Below, one piece after another: positions 9,043-17,941 of a stretch of 64,000 nt of DNA (positions within the stretch are counted from its first letter, which is position 1; every line of letters starts with the position of its first letter). This stretch comes from Planctomycetota bacterium (GTDB lineage Bacteria > Planctomycetota > Phycisphaerae > UBA1845 > UTPLA1). The stretch is from contig JACRIM010000058.1 of the NCBI GenBank assembly GCA_016235815.1, positions 222,041 through 286,040 of the forward strand, given 5' to 3'. The notes under the pieces were generated by a model. The model was given only the letters and a program-made list of their open reading frames with translations. It ran no database searches and was not told where the DNA came from. A program made the translations under genes and the position numbers.

Positions 9043-11115
9043 TTATTTCCCGGTGATTTCACGAGCCAATGGAGCGGCGTCGTACAGTTTTGTCAGGGCT
9101 TCGATGATGGCGGCAGAGTGAACGCCGACGGCGCGGCCTTTTTCCATGTCGAAGATGAAATCCCATACCAAGCCCGGGAGATTACCGTCAAATACCAGTC
9201 CGGTTACCTCGGCCTTTTCGTTAAACATGGGGCTGCCGGAGTTGCCGCCGATGATGTCGTTGGTGCTGATGAAATTAAACGGCTTGGAGAGATCGATCTT
9301 TGATTTGCCGTCGGCCCATCGCTTGGGCAGATCGAAGGGTGGCGTGTTGGCGTGCTCCGCGGCGCGCTCATAAAGCCCGGCGAAGGTGGTGATGGCGGGG
9401 ATGTGAGTGCCGGCGTCATCGAAGCCCTTGACCGTGCCGTCGTTGAGTCGCAGGGTAAAGGTTGCATCGGGATAGACGGACTCTCCGGACATGTCGAAGG
9501 TCGCCTGGGCGATTCGGGCGTAGGCCGACCGCTCCACGCTTTCAAAACGATCTTCGTATTGCTTTCGAACTTTGCGGCCGGGCGCGTCGACCTCGCGGGC
9601 AAGGCGAATCATGGGATCGTCGCTTTCGGCAATGGCCGCGCTGCCACCCTCGTACAACTTCTTGCGGAAGGCGATGTCCTTCAGCTTCGTTCCTGCGATC
9701 AATTCGACCGCTCGGGTGTGGGCATCCTTGCCGGCCAGCGCCGTCTTCATGAATGAATGGTCGCCGCCGAGGAAGCGGCCGAGTCGAATCAAGCCGTCCT
9801 CAAACTTGAACTGCTCCAAATCGTCGTAGATCGGGGCGGCGGAGAACAGGCCGAGTTCGAGCGTTGCCAAATTGGCTTCACGATATTCCTCCAGCCGATC
9901 GCCGTCGGGTTTGCGCTTTTCATCGGCGGCGCGAACGAGCTTGCGGGCTATGTCGAAATGGCGACAGAGGTTGGCTCGGCGATTTTCGATAAGGAAATAT
10001 TCCGCGTAGTACGGCCGGACATCGTTGAGCGCCGAGGAAAGCTCGGTCCACGCCGAGGCGTATGCCGCCTTGCGCTTTGGATCGGCGTTGACGAAGGCCC
10101 GTAGTTTGTCTTCGGCGGTCTGCTTTCGCATCATGAGCCGTTCGTCGAGAAGGCCGGAGTGAATGCCGCAGTAGGCTTTTCGGCTGTTCTGGACGCCGTA
10201 GAGGTCTTCCTTGCCGATGCGGTAGGCCTCGGAACTTCGGGCCATGAAGTTAATCAGGCCGACCTCGCGTTGGTTGTGGGCCGTGAGCAGCATCGGGGCA
10301 TAGACATCACGCAGGAAGCGCAGGTGATCCATCGTGTACAGTCGCTGCGTGCGGCCGGGGTGACCGGCGACGAAAATGAGATCGCCGTCCTTGGGGCCGG
10401 ATGCGCTCCACTTCAGGTAGTGTTCGATCTTTGCAGGCTTGTCGTTTTCGTAGGCGCGAAGGAACGCGCAGTCGAGGTTGAAGCGCGGGTATTCGAAGTT
10501 GTCGTTGTCTCCGCCGAAGAACGCGATCTGCTGCTCGGGGGCGAATACGAGTCGCACATCGGTGTATCGCTTGTAGAGGTAGAGGTTGAACCGCGCGCCG
10601 TGATAGAGCGTGACGATTTCAGGTTGCAGGCCCGTTTTTTCCTTCGCATTCTTCTCGATTTCGGCCTTGGCCTTTTTTCGCATGGCCTGCGCGTCGGCAG
10701 GCGCGATGTCGGTGGTGATGCCGGCGTTGACTTTCGCGGTGACGTCCTCGATCTGCATCAGGACATCCATTTCCATATTCGGGCACTTTAGCTCGTCGCT
10801 CCTGGTGCGGGCGTAAAAGCCGTCCCGGGCGTAGTCGTGTTTTTCATCGGAGACGTCGCCGATGGCATCGGACGCGACGTGGTGATTCGTCATGATGAGG
10901 CCGTCGGGGGAAACGAACGAGCCGGAGCCGCCGGCACCGATGCGCACGCACGACATGCGGACGTGGTTGGTCCAGTCATCCGTGGGCGTGAAGCCGTATT
11001 TTTGCTTCCACTCCTCTTTGGGCAGCTTGTTGAGCAGCCACATGCCTTCATCGGCACGGGCGAAGGTCGCGAGGATGGCACAGAAAACGACGGCGAAAAC
11101 GACGCGGCGGACCAT
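9043..11115 (-). CDS. S46-family dipeptidyl-peptidase (DPP7/DPP11 type), secreted
   Basis: This is a 690-residue protein with a signal peptide (residues 1-21, cleavage after 'ARA'). Family S46 features are the N-terminal 'DEGMWLLNKLP', the His of the triad in 'LIMTNHHVASDAI' (His78/79), 'FFGGDNDNFEYPRFNLD', and the nucleophile Ser626 in 'IIGGNSGSPMFN'. The residue 18 positions after the nucleophile is Gly ('VFDGN'). In characterised enzymes Gly here goes with DPP7-like hydrophobic P1 preference and Arg with DPP11-like Asp/Glu preference, so DPP7-like activity is inferred. It would release dipeptides in the periplasm. The ATG has GGGAG about 6 bases upstream. The membrane TPR gene follows after 3 bases. 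Confidence 0.95.
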   Translation of the reverse strand: MVRRVVFAVVFCAILATFARADEGMWLLNKLPKEEWKQKYGFTPTDDWTNHVRMSCVRIGAGGSGSFVSPDGLIMTNHHVASDAIGDVSDEKHDYARDGFYARTRSDELKCPNMEMDVLMQIEDVTAKVNAGITTDIAPADAQAMRKKAKAEIEKNAKEKTGLQPEIVTLYHGARFNLYLYKRYTDVRLVFAPEQQIAFFGGDNDNFEYPRFNLDCAFLRAYENDKPAKIEHYLKWSASGPKDGDLIFVAGHPGRTQRLYTMDHLRFLRDVYAPMLLTAHNQREVGLINFMARSSEAYRIGKEDLYGVQNSRKAYCGIHSGLLDERLMMRKQTAEDKLRAFVNADPKRKAAYASAWTELSSALNDVRPYYAEYFLIENRRANLCRHFDIARKLVRAADEKRKPDGDRLEEYREANLATLELGLFSAAPIYDDLEQFKFEDGLIRLGRFLGGDHSFMKTALAGKDAHTRAVELIAGTKLKDIAFRKKLYEGGSAAIAESDDPMIRLAREVDAPGRKVRKQYEDRFESVERSAYARIAQATFDMSGESVYPDATFTLRLNDGTVKGFDDAGTHIPAITTFAGLYERAAEHANTPPFDLPKRWADGKSKIDLSKPFNFISTNDIIGGNSGSPMFNEKAEVTGLVFDGNLPGLVWDFIFDMEKGRAVGVHSAAIIEALTKLYDAAPLAREITGK

Positions 11116-11221
11116 GGGTTTCTCCCGAATGAAACAGGCGTCCGGCTCACAGACGCGAAGCTATGTAGTCTAACGGAGAAACCATGCCGACCCAACTGCT
11201 CCCGGCTCGCACATCATCGAT

Positions 11222-11233
11222 TACAATCATGCC
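11222..11233 (+). promoter_or_regulatory. -10-like TACAAT directly before the ATG (possible leaderless start)
   Basis: TACAAT at 11222-11227 lies 6 bases before the ATG at 11234, and no Shine-Dalgarno sequence precedes that ATG. If used, the transcript would begin at or next to the start codon. No good -35 is visible. Confidence 0.3.
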
Positions 11234-12766
11234 ATGAAGACTCATTTCCGCCCTCTCGGCCTGTTCGTTCTGTTGCTTTTGACGTCGGCCGTGCACGCCG
11301 GCGAAGGCCTCTCATTTCAACTCAGCTTTGATGAGAAGGTCCGCTCCGAGCCTTTCACCGGCCGTGTGCTGATCTTCATGTCGGACGACTTTGGCAAGCA
11401 GCCACGCCTCCAGCAATCCTGGACCAGTCGCCAGCCGATGTTCGGGGCCAACGTCAAGGACTGGAAGCCCGGCGAATCACTGACGCTGACCGACGTCATC
11501 GGGTTCCCTTATGACCTGAAGGACCTGCCGGCGAAGAAGTATGCGATTCAAGCGGTGATGCACGTTAATCCCGATGCGCCGCACTCGGGCAATGCCGTCG
11601 GCAATTTGTATTCCAAGCCGATCAAGATGGAGCTTGATCCCGCAGAGGGCGGCGTCATCGAGCTGTCCATTAATAAGGTGGTGAAGGAGTCCAAGGATCG
11701 GCAGCTTCCGCCTCGGGCGAGGCACGTCGAAATCAAGAGCAAACGGCTCTCCGACTTTCACCATCGCGACATCATGATGAGCGCGATCGTGATGCCGCCC
11801 GCCGAGTATGAAGAAGACGAGGAAGCCAAGTTCCCCGCGATCTATGTCATCCCCGGGTTTGGCGGCGACGAGAGCCAATCGGCCATGATGGCGATGATGT
11901 ATGGCAAGCCGGGCGTGCCGATGGTCAAGATCGGGCTGGACGGCATGTGGGCATTGGGGCACCACGTCTGGGCTGATTCGGACAACAACGGGCCGTGGGG
12001 CAAGGCACTGACCGAGGAGTTTATCCCGCATCTGGAAAAAGAGTTTCGCCTGATTCCCGAATCGCGGGCGCGGTTTCTCACGGGGCATTCGTCGGGCGGT
12101 TGGAGCAGTCTGTGGCTGCAAGTGGCGTATCCCGATTTCTTCGGCGGCGTGTGGTCGACGTCGCCCGATCCGGTGACATTCAAAGACTTTTGCGGGATGG
12201 ACCTTTATGACCCCAAGACGAATTTCTACACACTGCCCGATGGAGAACTGCGCCCGATGATGCGGCGCGGGGGAAAGACCATTGTGGTGGTGCGTGATTC
12301 GTGCCGGGCTGAGGAGGTGCTGGGGCCGGGCGATCAGTATTTTTCATTTGAGGCGGTCTTCAGCCCGCGCGGGAAGGACGGAATGCCGCGAAAACTCTGG
12401 GATCGCAAGACCGGCAAACTCGACATGAAGACGATGGAGGCGTGGAAGCGCTATGACATCGTTGAGAAGCTGAAGAAGGAATGGCCCACGATCGGTCCGA
12501 AGCTCAAGGGCAAGCTGACCGTGATCATGGGCGAAGAGGACACCTTCTTCCTCGAAGGCGCGACGAAGATTCTCAAAGACGAACTGGAGAAATTAGGCAG
12601 TGACGCCCGCGTCATCATCGTCCCCGGCAAGGACCATGGCACGATCATGTTCACAAAGCCGTTTCGGGCGATGATGAAGGAGATGGGGGAGAAGTTTGCG
12701 GGGAAGGCGAACGCACGAGAGAAGGATGAAGACGGGGATCAGGGGGCCGGGGGATCGGGGGAATGA
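11234..12766 (+). CDS. Secreted alpha/beta-hydrolase, esterase-D-like
   Basis: This is a 510-residue protein with a signal peptide ('FVLLLLTSAVHA' then cleavage before Gly-Glu). An N-terminal beta-rich domain (about 25-160) is followed by a PF00756-type esterase domain. The core strand is 'FPAIYVIPGFGG', the nucleophile elbow is 'GHSSGG' (Ser286), an acidic residue sits in 'GEEDTF', and a His in 'PGKDHGT', completing a plausible Ser-Asp-His triad. The C-terminal tail is a low-complexity Asp/Gly/Lys stretch whose DNA is part of a run of G tracts. The gene diverges from the S46 peptidase gene with 118 bases between starts. Substrate unknown. Confidence 0.87.
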   Translation: MKTHFRPLGLFVLLLLTSAVHAGEGLSFQLSFDEKVRSEPFTGRVLIFMSDDFGKQPRLQQSWTSRQPMFGANVKDWKPGESLTLTDVIGFPYDLKDLPAKKYAIQAVMHVNPDAPHSGNAVGNLYSKPIKMELDPAEGGVIELSINKVVKESKDRQLPPRARHVEIKSKRLSDFHHRDIMMSAIVMPPAEYEEDEEAKFPAIYVIPGFGGDESQSAMMAMMYGKPGVPMVKIGLDGMWALGHHVWADSDNNGPWGKALTEEFIPHLEKEFRLIPESRARFLTGHSSGGWSSLWLQVAYPDFFGGVWSTSPDPVTFKDFCGMDLYDPKTNFYTLPDGELRPMMRRGGKTIVVVRDSCRAEEVLGPGDQYFSFEAVFSPRGKDGMPRKLWDRKTGKLDMKTMEAWKRYDIVEKLKKEWPTIGPKLKGKLTVIMGEEDTFFLEGATKILKDELEKLGSDARVIIVPGKDHGTIMFTKPFRAMMKEMGEKFAGKANAREKDEDGDQGAGGSGE

Positions 12767-12812
12767 GGATTGAGGGTCGAAGGGGCCAAGGGACCGAGGG
12801 GCCGAGGGCGGG
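12734..12812 (+). other. G-tract cluster, potential G-quadruplex
   Basis: Ten runs of three to five G occur in 79 bases: 12734-12737, 12742-12746, 12749-12753, 12757-12761, 12774-12776, 12782-12785, 12790-12792, 12798-12801, 12806-12808 and 12810-12812. Loops are mostly 1-5 bases (the longest is 12). They cover the last codons of the esterase gene and its 3' flank, so the structure could form in the mRNA as well as in the DNA. Confidence 0.6.
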
Positions 12813-12817
12813 AAGTG

Positions 12818-12856
12818 GTTGCTTCGCAACGATAGCAGCTGATTTGATCAGTTGCT
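12818..12856. other. Two adjacent hairpins between convergent genes
   Basis: GTTGC/GCAAC arms (12818-12822 and 12826-12830) are followed by a 10-base-pair stem with one G-T pair (12834-12843 with 12847-12856) and a 3-base loop. They lie between the esterase gene and the small minus-strand gene ending at 12911, where a bidirectional terminator would be expected. Neither side has a T run, so the terminator role is only suggested by position. Confidence 0.4.
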
Positions 12857-12910
12857 AATCGCGGGAATCTGCGCCATTCAGCGAACTCTACGGTTTCTAT
12901 TCCCGATTTG

Positions 12911-13042
12911 TCACGGCTGCCACGGCTCGCGCGGGCGCAGGGCGAAGAAGCCGGCGATCACCAGCAAGATTGCTGTAAACGGTAAAACGACGAGGCTGGC
13001 CGCGGCTCCGAGGGCGGCGGCGCGCTTGGCGATATCGGACAT
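12911..13042 (-). CDS. Small single-pass membrane protein, 43 residues
   Basis: The peptide begins MSDIAKRAAALG and has one strong hydrophobic helix (about residues 12-34, 'ASLVVLPFTAILLVIAGFFA'), ending 'RPREPWQP'. The ATG at 13042 has a very strong GGGGGAG 4 bases upstream, which is why it is preferred to the in-frame ATG at 13117. No family is recognised. It sits alone between the convergent esterase gene and the divergent glycosyltransferase gene, in an otherwise gene-free 465-base stretch. The remaining 13043-13230 shows no further feature apart from the promoter space of the two divergent genes. Confidence 0.6.
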   Translation of the reverse strand: MSDIAKRAAALGAAASLVVLPFTAILLVIAGFFALRPREPWQP

Positions 13043-13230
13043 TTTTCTCCCCCTGCCACAATTCATGCAAATGCGGTGCCAAGGTGTTGCGACTTGCAAT
13101 TCCGAGGCCACCAGCAACGATTCTCGGCCTTTTCAAACTTGCAACGGCCGGTGTTGCAAAAAACGCTCGCCATGCGTTGCATTTCAACGACACTTCGCGC
13201 CTTCTCCATGCCGTTGTATGGTCCGTCGCC

Positions 13231-14406
13231 ATGGCGGTCATTTCGACGACGCTTTGTTACCCAACACCCGTCTCGCCCACGCAGGGTGTTTTCGTGCAGC
13301 GGCGGCTTGCCGAGATTGGCAAACTCACGCCGCTTCATGTGGTCGTTCCGATGCCGTGGTTTCCATTACTGGCACCCATGCGAACTGAATTGGGTGAGGC
13401 TGCGGGAATCACGCCGCCGACGTGGTATCAGCGAATGGTGTATGTGCCTGGAGTTTTGAAGTCGCTCGATGCGCGGTGGTATGAACGGAGTCTGCTGGCG
13501 GGAATCGACGCGCTGAAAAGTGCCGGGCGGATAAAGAGCGTCCGGTTGATCGATGCGCATTTCGAGTGGCCCGACGGGGTGGGTGCGTTTCGAGCGGCGC
13601 GGCGGCTTAACGTGCCGTTTGTGTGCACGCTGCGGGGCAAGCTCGTGAGCCAGATCGAGCATTCGTCGAAGCGGACGCAGATTCGGGAGATGCTGCTCGG
13701 GGCGGATGCTTTGATTTCCGTCTCCAAGTCGCTGGCCGGATTGGCCCGCGAGGTTGCCGGGAAGGAACTGGCGATCAGCGTGATTCCGAATGCGGTGGAT
13801 ACGGCCTTCTTTCATCCGTGCGACGATCGCGAAGCGATTCGGAAAGAACTGGGTTGGCCACAGAATTCCCGAATCGTGGTGTCCATCGGGCACTTGCAGG
13901 AGCTGAAGGGCTTTCACCATTTGATTGAGCTTTGGCCCACCGTGAGGAAGCAGGCGGGCGATGCTCGACTTGTGCTCATTGGAGGGGCAGCGGGCGAACC
14001 GGCGTATGAGCGGCGGCTGCGCGAGCGGATCGCTGAACTTGAGATGGTTGAGTGCATCACGCTTGCGGGCCGGCAGACACCAGCACAGATCGCAAAACAT
14101 TTGGGTGCCGCCGACTTGTTCACACTGGCCAGCCGGTCGGAGGGGTGGTGCAACGCATTGGCGGAGGCGCTGGCGTGCGGTTGCCCGGCCGTGGTGACGG
14201 ATGTGGGCGGCAATGAGGAGGTCATGAACGAATGGGGATTGGGGAGGCTGGTGCCCTATGGAAATTGGGAGGCATTCGCGGAGCGCGTGGCGTGGGCGCT
14301 GGAGGAGCCGTGGGATCGGGCGAAGATCGCCGAATTTGGGGGACGCCGGACGTGGCAACAGACGGCGGAGGAATGCGTAGGAGTGTTCGATCGCGTTCGA
14401 GTTTAG
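13231..14406 (+). CDS. GT4-family glycosyltransferase
   Basis: This encodes about 391 residues with a GT-B fold. The N-terminus 'TTLCYPTPVSPTQGVFVQRRLAEI' is the usual 'YP....P..G.Fv..q' acceptor-side motif. The C-terminal half has 'VVSIGHLQELKGFHHLIELW', then 'SRSEGWCNALAEALACGCPAVVTDVGGN', which is the E-x7-E nucleotide-sugar signature of family GT4. The frame is open from 13084, but the extra 49 residues have no family character, so the ATG at 13231 is preferred. It probably adds a sugar to a surface polysaccharide or glycolipid. A second glycosyltransferase gene lies at 16595. Confidence 0.88.
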   Translation: MAVISTTLCYPTPVSPTQGVFVQRRLAEIGKLTPLHVVVPMPWFPLLAPMRTELGEAAGITPPTWYQRMVYVPGVLKSLDARWYERSLLAGIDALKSAGRIKSVRLIDAHFEWPDGVGAFRAARRLNVPFVCTLRGKLVSQIEHSSKRTQIREMLLGADALISVSKSLAGLAREVAGKELAISVIPNAVDTAFFHPCDDREAIRKELGWPQNSRIVVSIGHLQELKGFHHLIELWPTVRKQAGDARLVLIGGAAGEPAYERRLRERIAELEMVECITLAGRQTPAQIAKHLGAADLFTLASRSEGWCNALAEALACGCPAVVTDVGGNEEVMNEWGLGRLVPYGNWEAFAERVAWALEEPWDRAKIAEFGGRRTWQQTAEECVGVFDRVRV

Positions 14407-14424
14407 CCGTTGAAGCAAGTCCAA

Positions 14425-16467
14425 CTAAGAGGGCTCGGCCAATAGGGTGCTGACAAATCCACTCAAGTCACCCTCATCCAATATGGCATTGCCATCGAAA
14501 TCGGCAAGGTAAAGATCGACCGGATTCATCGAATTGGCAAGCATGGCAATAACGAATGGGGCAATATCCAGTCCGTTCACATTGCCATCGTCATTCATGT
14601 CGCCAAGGCGCACGCCGTGATATTCCCACGTATCTGACAGATATGTGCCCATTGCATCAAGTCCGCCATAGAGCACGACTTTATTTTGCCCGGAGTCCAA
14701 CGCCATCCCAGAAACTCCACGCGGCGTCGGACCGATCGTGCTTCGTTTTGTCCAGGTGGAACCGTCCCATTCCCACGTATCGCCCAGAAAGGAGCCATCA
14801 AAGCCGCCGAACATAATGACTCGCGACGTACGAACATCGAATGACATCCGTTGGGCATATCGCGCGGTCGGGCCGAGACCGATGGGCATAATCTGTGTCC
14901 ACACTGATCCGTCCCACTCCCAAGTATCATCAAAATATGGCGGGTTCACTCCCGGATTCGCACCGCCGAAGAGTACGACACGATTGCGAATCGGGTCAAA
15001 CGCCAATGATGATGATGAACGCGGGAATGGCGATGGTCCAATCAAAGCAACTTGGGTCCACGCATTGCCGTCCCATTCCCACGTATCATTCAGGAAACCG
15101 GAAGTGCCGCTGCCGCCGAAGATCACCATTCGACCCCGGCCGGCGTCATATGCCATACCGTGGGATCCTCGCGGAGATGGGCCCGGTACGATGCGCTGCG
15201 TCCATTGTTCGCCATCCCATTCCCATGTGTCACCAAGTACCGACCCGGAATTATTTCCACCGCCGAACAAGACAACACGGCCACGGCTAGAGTCGAAATC
15301 CATTGTATGAAATGCTCGAGAAGCGGGGCCGACAACGCAATGTTGCGACCAACTCGGCTGAACTCGCCCCCATGTTTCGCCCAAGCTCAGATGTGATCTG
15401 ACCCAACCGCCGAATTGAATAAATTCGCTGTTTGCAGAATCAAACACCAAGGCGTGATAGGCGCTCGGCCCAGGGTTTGAACTCAATACCTCATTCCAAT
15501 CTGTGCCGTAGTACAGCCATGTTCCGCCGGGGCAATTTGTCTCTCCTCCCAACAGAAATGTCTGCCCGCGAACCGAATCGAACGCCATCGCATGATCCGT
15601 TCTCGGCGCGGGGCCGGGGGATGATTGTTGCACCCACGAAATGCCATCCCATTCCCAGGTATCACCGACCGACAATGTTCCATCGTTGCCGCCGAACAGC
15701 ACCGTTCGGCCACGGGACGAATCGAAGGCCATCCGGTGTTGGCGTCGCGGAACCGGCCCGGGTGCTGATATCGGAGTCCACGAAGTACCGTCCCACTCCC
15801 ACGTCGTGCTATCGATAGGCGTCGACCACTGCGGACCGCCCCCGAACAACACGATTTTCCCACGAACCGAATCGTAGGCCATAGCAAGCTGGGCGCGTGA
15901 CGATGGGCCGGGCACGATGCGCTGAGTCCAAACCGAGCCATTCCATTCCCACGTGTCGCCTGAATTTCCCGAACCATATCCACCGAACAAAACAGTCGTC
16001 CCCGTTGCAGCGTCGAAGGCCATCGCGTGGTTCGCTCGTGGCGTCGGACCCGTCGTCGCCACTTGGGTCCATGCAACTCCATCCCATTCCCAGGTGTCGC
16101 CAAAGTATGGACTTCCGTAATTCAATTGACCGCCAAACAACACTACCCTCGCACGTGCCGAGTCATAGGCCATGGCGTGATTCCATCGCGACGAGGGTCC
16201 ACTTGAGGCTCGGTGCACCCAAGCCGAGCCATCCCACTCCCACGTCTGAGAGGAAACATGCCAGACGATGCAGTTGCGTCCCGAATCAAAAACCGCCGCA
16301 GCACCGCTTGAGTCATACGGAGTTGGAACCGTCACATTGGTCCATCCCGGAGTCTGGCCGCGGGTCTCACATTGGCGTGCGAGTAAGGCAAGATTGACGA
16401 TAAATAAAAAGCAAATAAGACGAGGCGTGACGTCCCTGAAAATGATGGCCCGGTGAGACGTAAACAT
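14425..16467 (-). CDS. Secreted Kelch-repeat protein with C-terminal dockerin/EF-hand-like tail
   Basis: This encodes about 680 residues. A signal-peptide-like segment (about residues 15-35) is followed by 12 repeats of about 50 residues of the form 'H.MAFDS.RGRVVLFGG.....GDTWEWDG..WTQ', i.e. Kelch blades, enough for two six-bladed propellers. The C-terminus reads 'GDMNDDGNVNGLDIAPFV' and then 'ADFDGNAILDEGDLSGFV', two calcium-binding loops of the dockerin/EF-hand type very common on secreted planctomycete proteins. The frame is open from 16563, but the ATG at 16467 directly precedes the signal peptide. It converges on the glycosyltransferase gene (18-base gap). A surface or matrix adhesion or binding role is plausible but not shown. 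Confidence 0.88.
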   Translation of the reverse strand: MFTSHRAIIFRDVTPRLICFLFIVNLALLARQCETRGQTPGWTNVTVPTPYDSSGAAAVFDSGRNCIVWHVSSQTWEWDGSAWVHRASSGPSSRWNHAMAYDSARARVVLFGGQLNYGSPYFGDTWEWDGVAWTQVATTGPTPRANHAMAFDAATGTTVLFGGYGSGNSGDTWEWNGSVWTQRIVPGPSSRAQLAMAYDSVRGKIVLFGGGPQWSTPIDSTTWEWDGTSWTPISAPGPVPRRQHRMAFDSSRGRTVLFGGNDGTLSVGDTWEWDGISWVQQSSPGPAPRTDHAMAFDSVRGQTFLLGGETNCPGGTWLYYGTDWNEVLSSNPGPSAYHALVFDSANSEFIQFGGWVRSHLSLGETWGRVQPSWSQHCVVGPASRAFHTMDFDSSRGRVVLFGGGNNSGSVLGDTWEWDGEQWTQRIVPGPSPRGSHGMAYDAGRGRMVIFGGSGTSGFLNDTWEWDGNAWTQVALIGPSPFPRSSSSLAFDPIRNRVVLFGGANPGVNPPYFDDTWEWDGSVWTQIMPIGLGPTARYAQRMSFDVRTSRVIMFGGFDGSFLGDTWEWDGSTWTKRSTIGPTPRGVSGMALDSGQNKVVLYGGLDAMGTYLSDTWEYHGVRLGDMNDDGNVNGLDIAPFVIAMLANSMNPVDLYLADFDGNAILDEGDLSGFVSTLLAEPS

Positions 16468-16594
16468 ACTGCGCCTAACCCACTGGTGTTCGCGGATTTC
16501 GCACAAGTCACTCGGCCCAGTGGAATCAGTACAAGTGTACCGAAAAATGCCGCTTGGCGTCAAGAAAACGCATGGACAGGCCGATCATTAAAAG

Positions 16595-17773
16595 GTGATC
16601 CACGACCGCACAATCCTCTGCTTCGCCAGCAACTGGTTCTACGACCCGACAAGCAAGCATCATGTGATGAAGCTGCTTGCGGAGCGGAATCATGTCGTTT
16701 GGGTGAACTATCACGCCTCGCGGCGGCCGAGTGTGGCGGATGCGGGGGCGATTGTCGGGAAGCTGCGGCAGGTGATTCAGGGGCCGCGGCGGGTGAGCGA
16801 GGGGCTGACGGTTGTGACGCCATTGGTGGTGCCGCTGCCGGGCAGCCGGGCTGTGACGGCGCTGAACCGACGGTTACTTGTGCGGCAGATTCGCAGTGTG
16901 CTGCGGACACTTCCCAAACGGCCGGTGCAGCTTTGGAGCTTTGCGCCGGATGTTGATTATCTCGTCGGGCAATTCGACGAAGAGGCGGTGGTGTATTACT
17001 GCGTCGATGCGTTTGGGGAGTTCACGGGGTATGACCGAGTTGCAGTTGCCGAGGCGGAGGCGCGGCTGTGTCGAAAGGCCGATCTTGTCATCACCACGGC
17101 GGAATCACTCGAAAAACAAAAGCGATCGTTGAATGAAAACACGGTGCTCGTGACGCATGGCGTGGACTGCCGGCACTTTGCGAAGGCGGCGGACCATGCG
17201 ACTGAGATCCCCGCCGATATCGACTCCATTCCTCGTCCGATCCTGGGGTTCTGGGGTCTAATTCAGGACTGGATCGATGTTGAACTGCTCGCGGAAATCG
17301 CACGCCGACGGACCGACTGGTCCCTCGTGTTGATCGGAGAGGCTGCGACCGATATGTCAGCCGTTCGCGGGCTGGCTAATATTCATGTGCTCGGTCGCCG
17401 GCCCTACGACAGCCTGCCGGGTTATGCGAAGGCGTTCGACGTGGGGCTCCTTCCCTTTCGGAGAAACTCTCTCACGGAGGCGGTGAACCCGATCAAGCTG
17501 AGGGAGTACCTGTCGGCCGGGCTGCCCGTTGTGGGGACGCCGCTGCCAGAGGTTCGGCGTTATGAGCGATGGGTTCGCCTTGCAGAGACGCCGGACGAGT
17601 GGGTTTCGGAACTTGAAGTATTCCTGAGAAATCACAGCCCTGCCGAAGCCGACTCGCGACGTGCCGCGATGCAGGCGGAGACATGGTCCGCGAAGGTGGC
17701 GGACATCGAAACACACCTCGCCGCCGCGCTCGCACATAAAGCGGTGGTTCATGCGACCCCATCCATCCGATAA
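16595..17773 (+). CDS. Glycosyltransferase, GT-B fold
   Basis: This is a 392-residue protein. 'AVVYYCVDAFGEFTGYDR' and 'ADLVITTAESL' followed by 'VTHGVDCRHFAKA' match GT4/GT1-like glycosyltransferases of polysaccharide clusters. The donor side has 'PILGFWGLIQDWIDVELLAE', 'VLGRRPYDSLPGYAKAFDVG' and 'NPIKLREYLSAGLPVV', the last being the sugar-nucleotide binding loop. The start is GTG 16595, overlapping its AAAGG. The gene points away from the Kelch gene (128 bases between starts). A role in exopolysaccharide synthesis is inferred. Confidence 0.83.
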   Translation: MIHDRTILCFASNWFYDPTSKHHVMKLLAERNHVVWVNYHASRRPSVADAGAIVGKLRQVIQGPRRVSEGLTVVTPLVVPLPGSRAVTALNRRLLVRQIRSVLRTLPKRPVQLWSFAPDVDYLVGQFDEEAVVYYCVDAFGEFTGYDRVAVAEAEARLCRKADLVITTAESLEKQKRSLNENTVLVTHGVDCRHFAKAADHATEIPADIDSIPRPILGFWGLIQDWIDVELLAEIARRRTDWSLVLIGEAATDMSAVRGLANIHVLGRRPYDSLPGYAKAFDVGLLPFRRNSLTEAVNPIKLREYLSAGLPVVGTPLPEVRRYERWVRLAETPDEWVSELEVFLRNHSPAEADSRRAAMQAETWSAKVADIETHLAAALAHKAVVHATPSIR

Positions 17774-17941
17774 CGGCCACTCCGACGGCTGCGTTTGATT
17801 GCCCTTCGCCGGTCGCGTAAAATGGAGGGCTTGCAAGGACGAGGCGCTACCCCAGCGACCGACTCCCCGACGATGGACGAGCGCGGGAGCATTCGTCCGG
17901 CTCGGACCCCGCTAGACTCAGCGATAGGCGGCCCCATGCGA

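Noticed and set aside
14895-15818. Several plus-strand frames with repeated 'PSHSHVS'-like peptides
   Set aside because: They are mirror images of the Kelch repeats read on the wrong strand.
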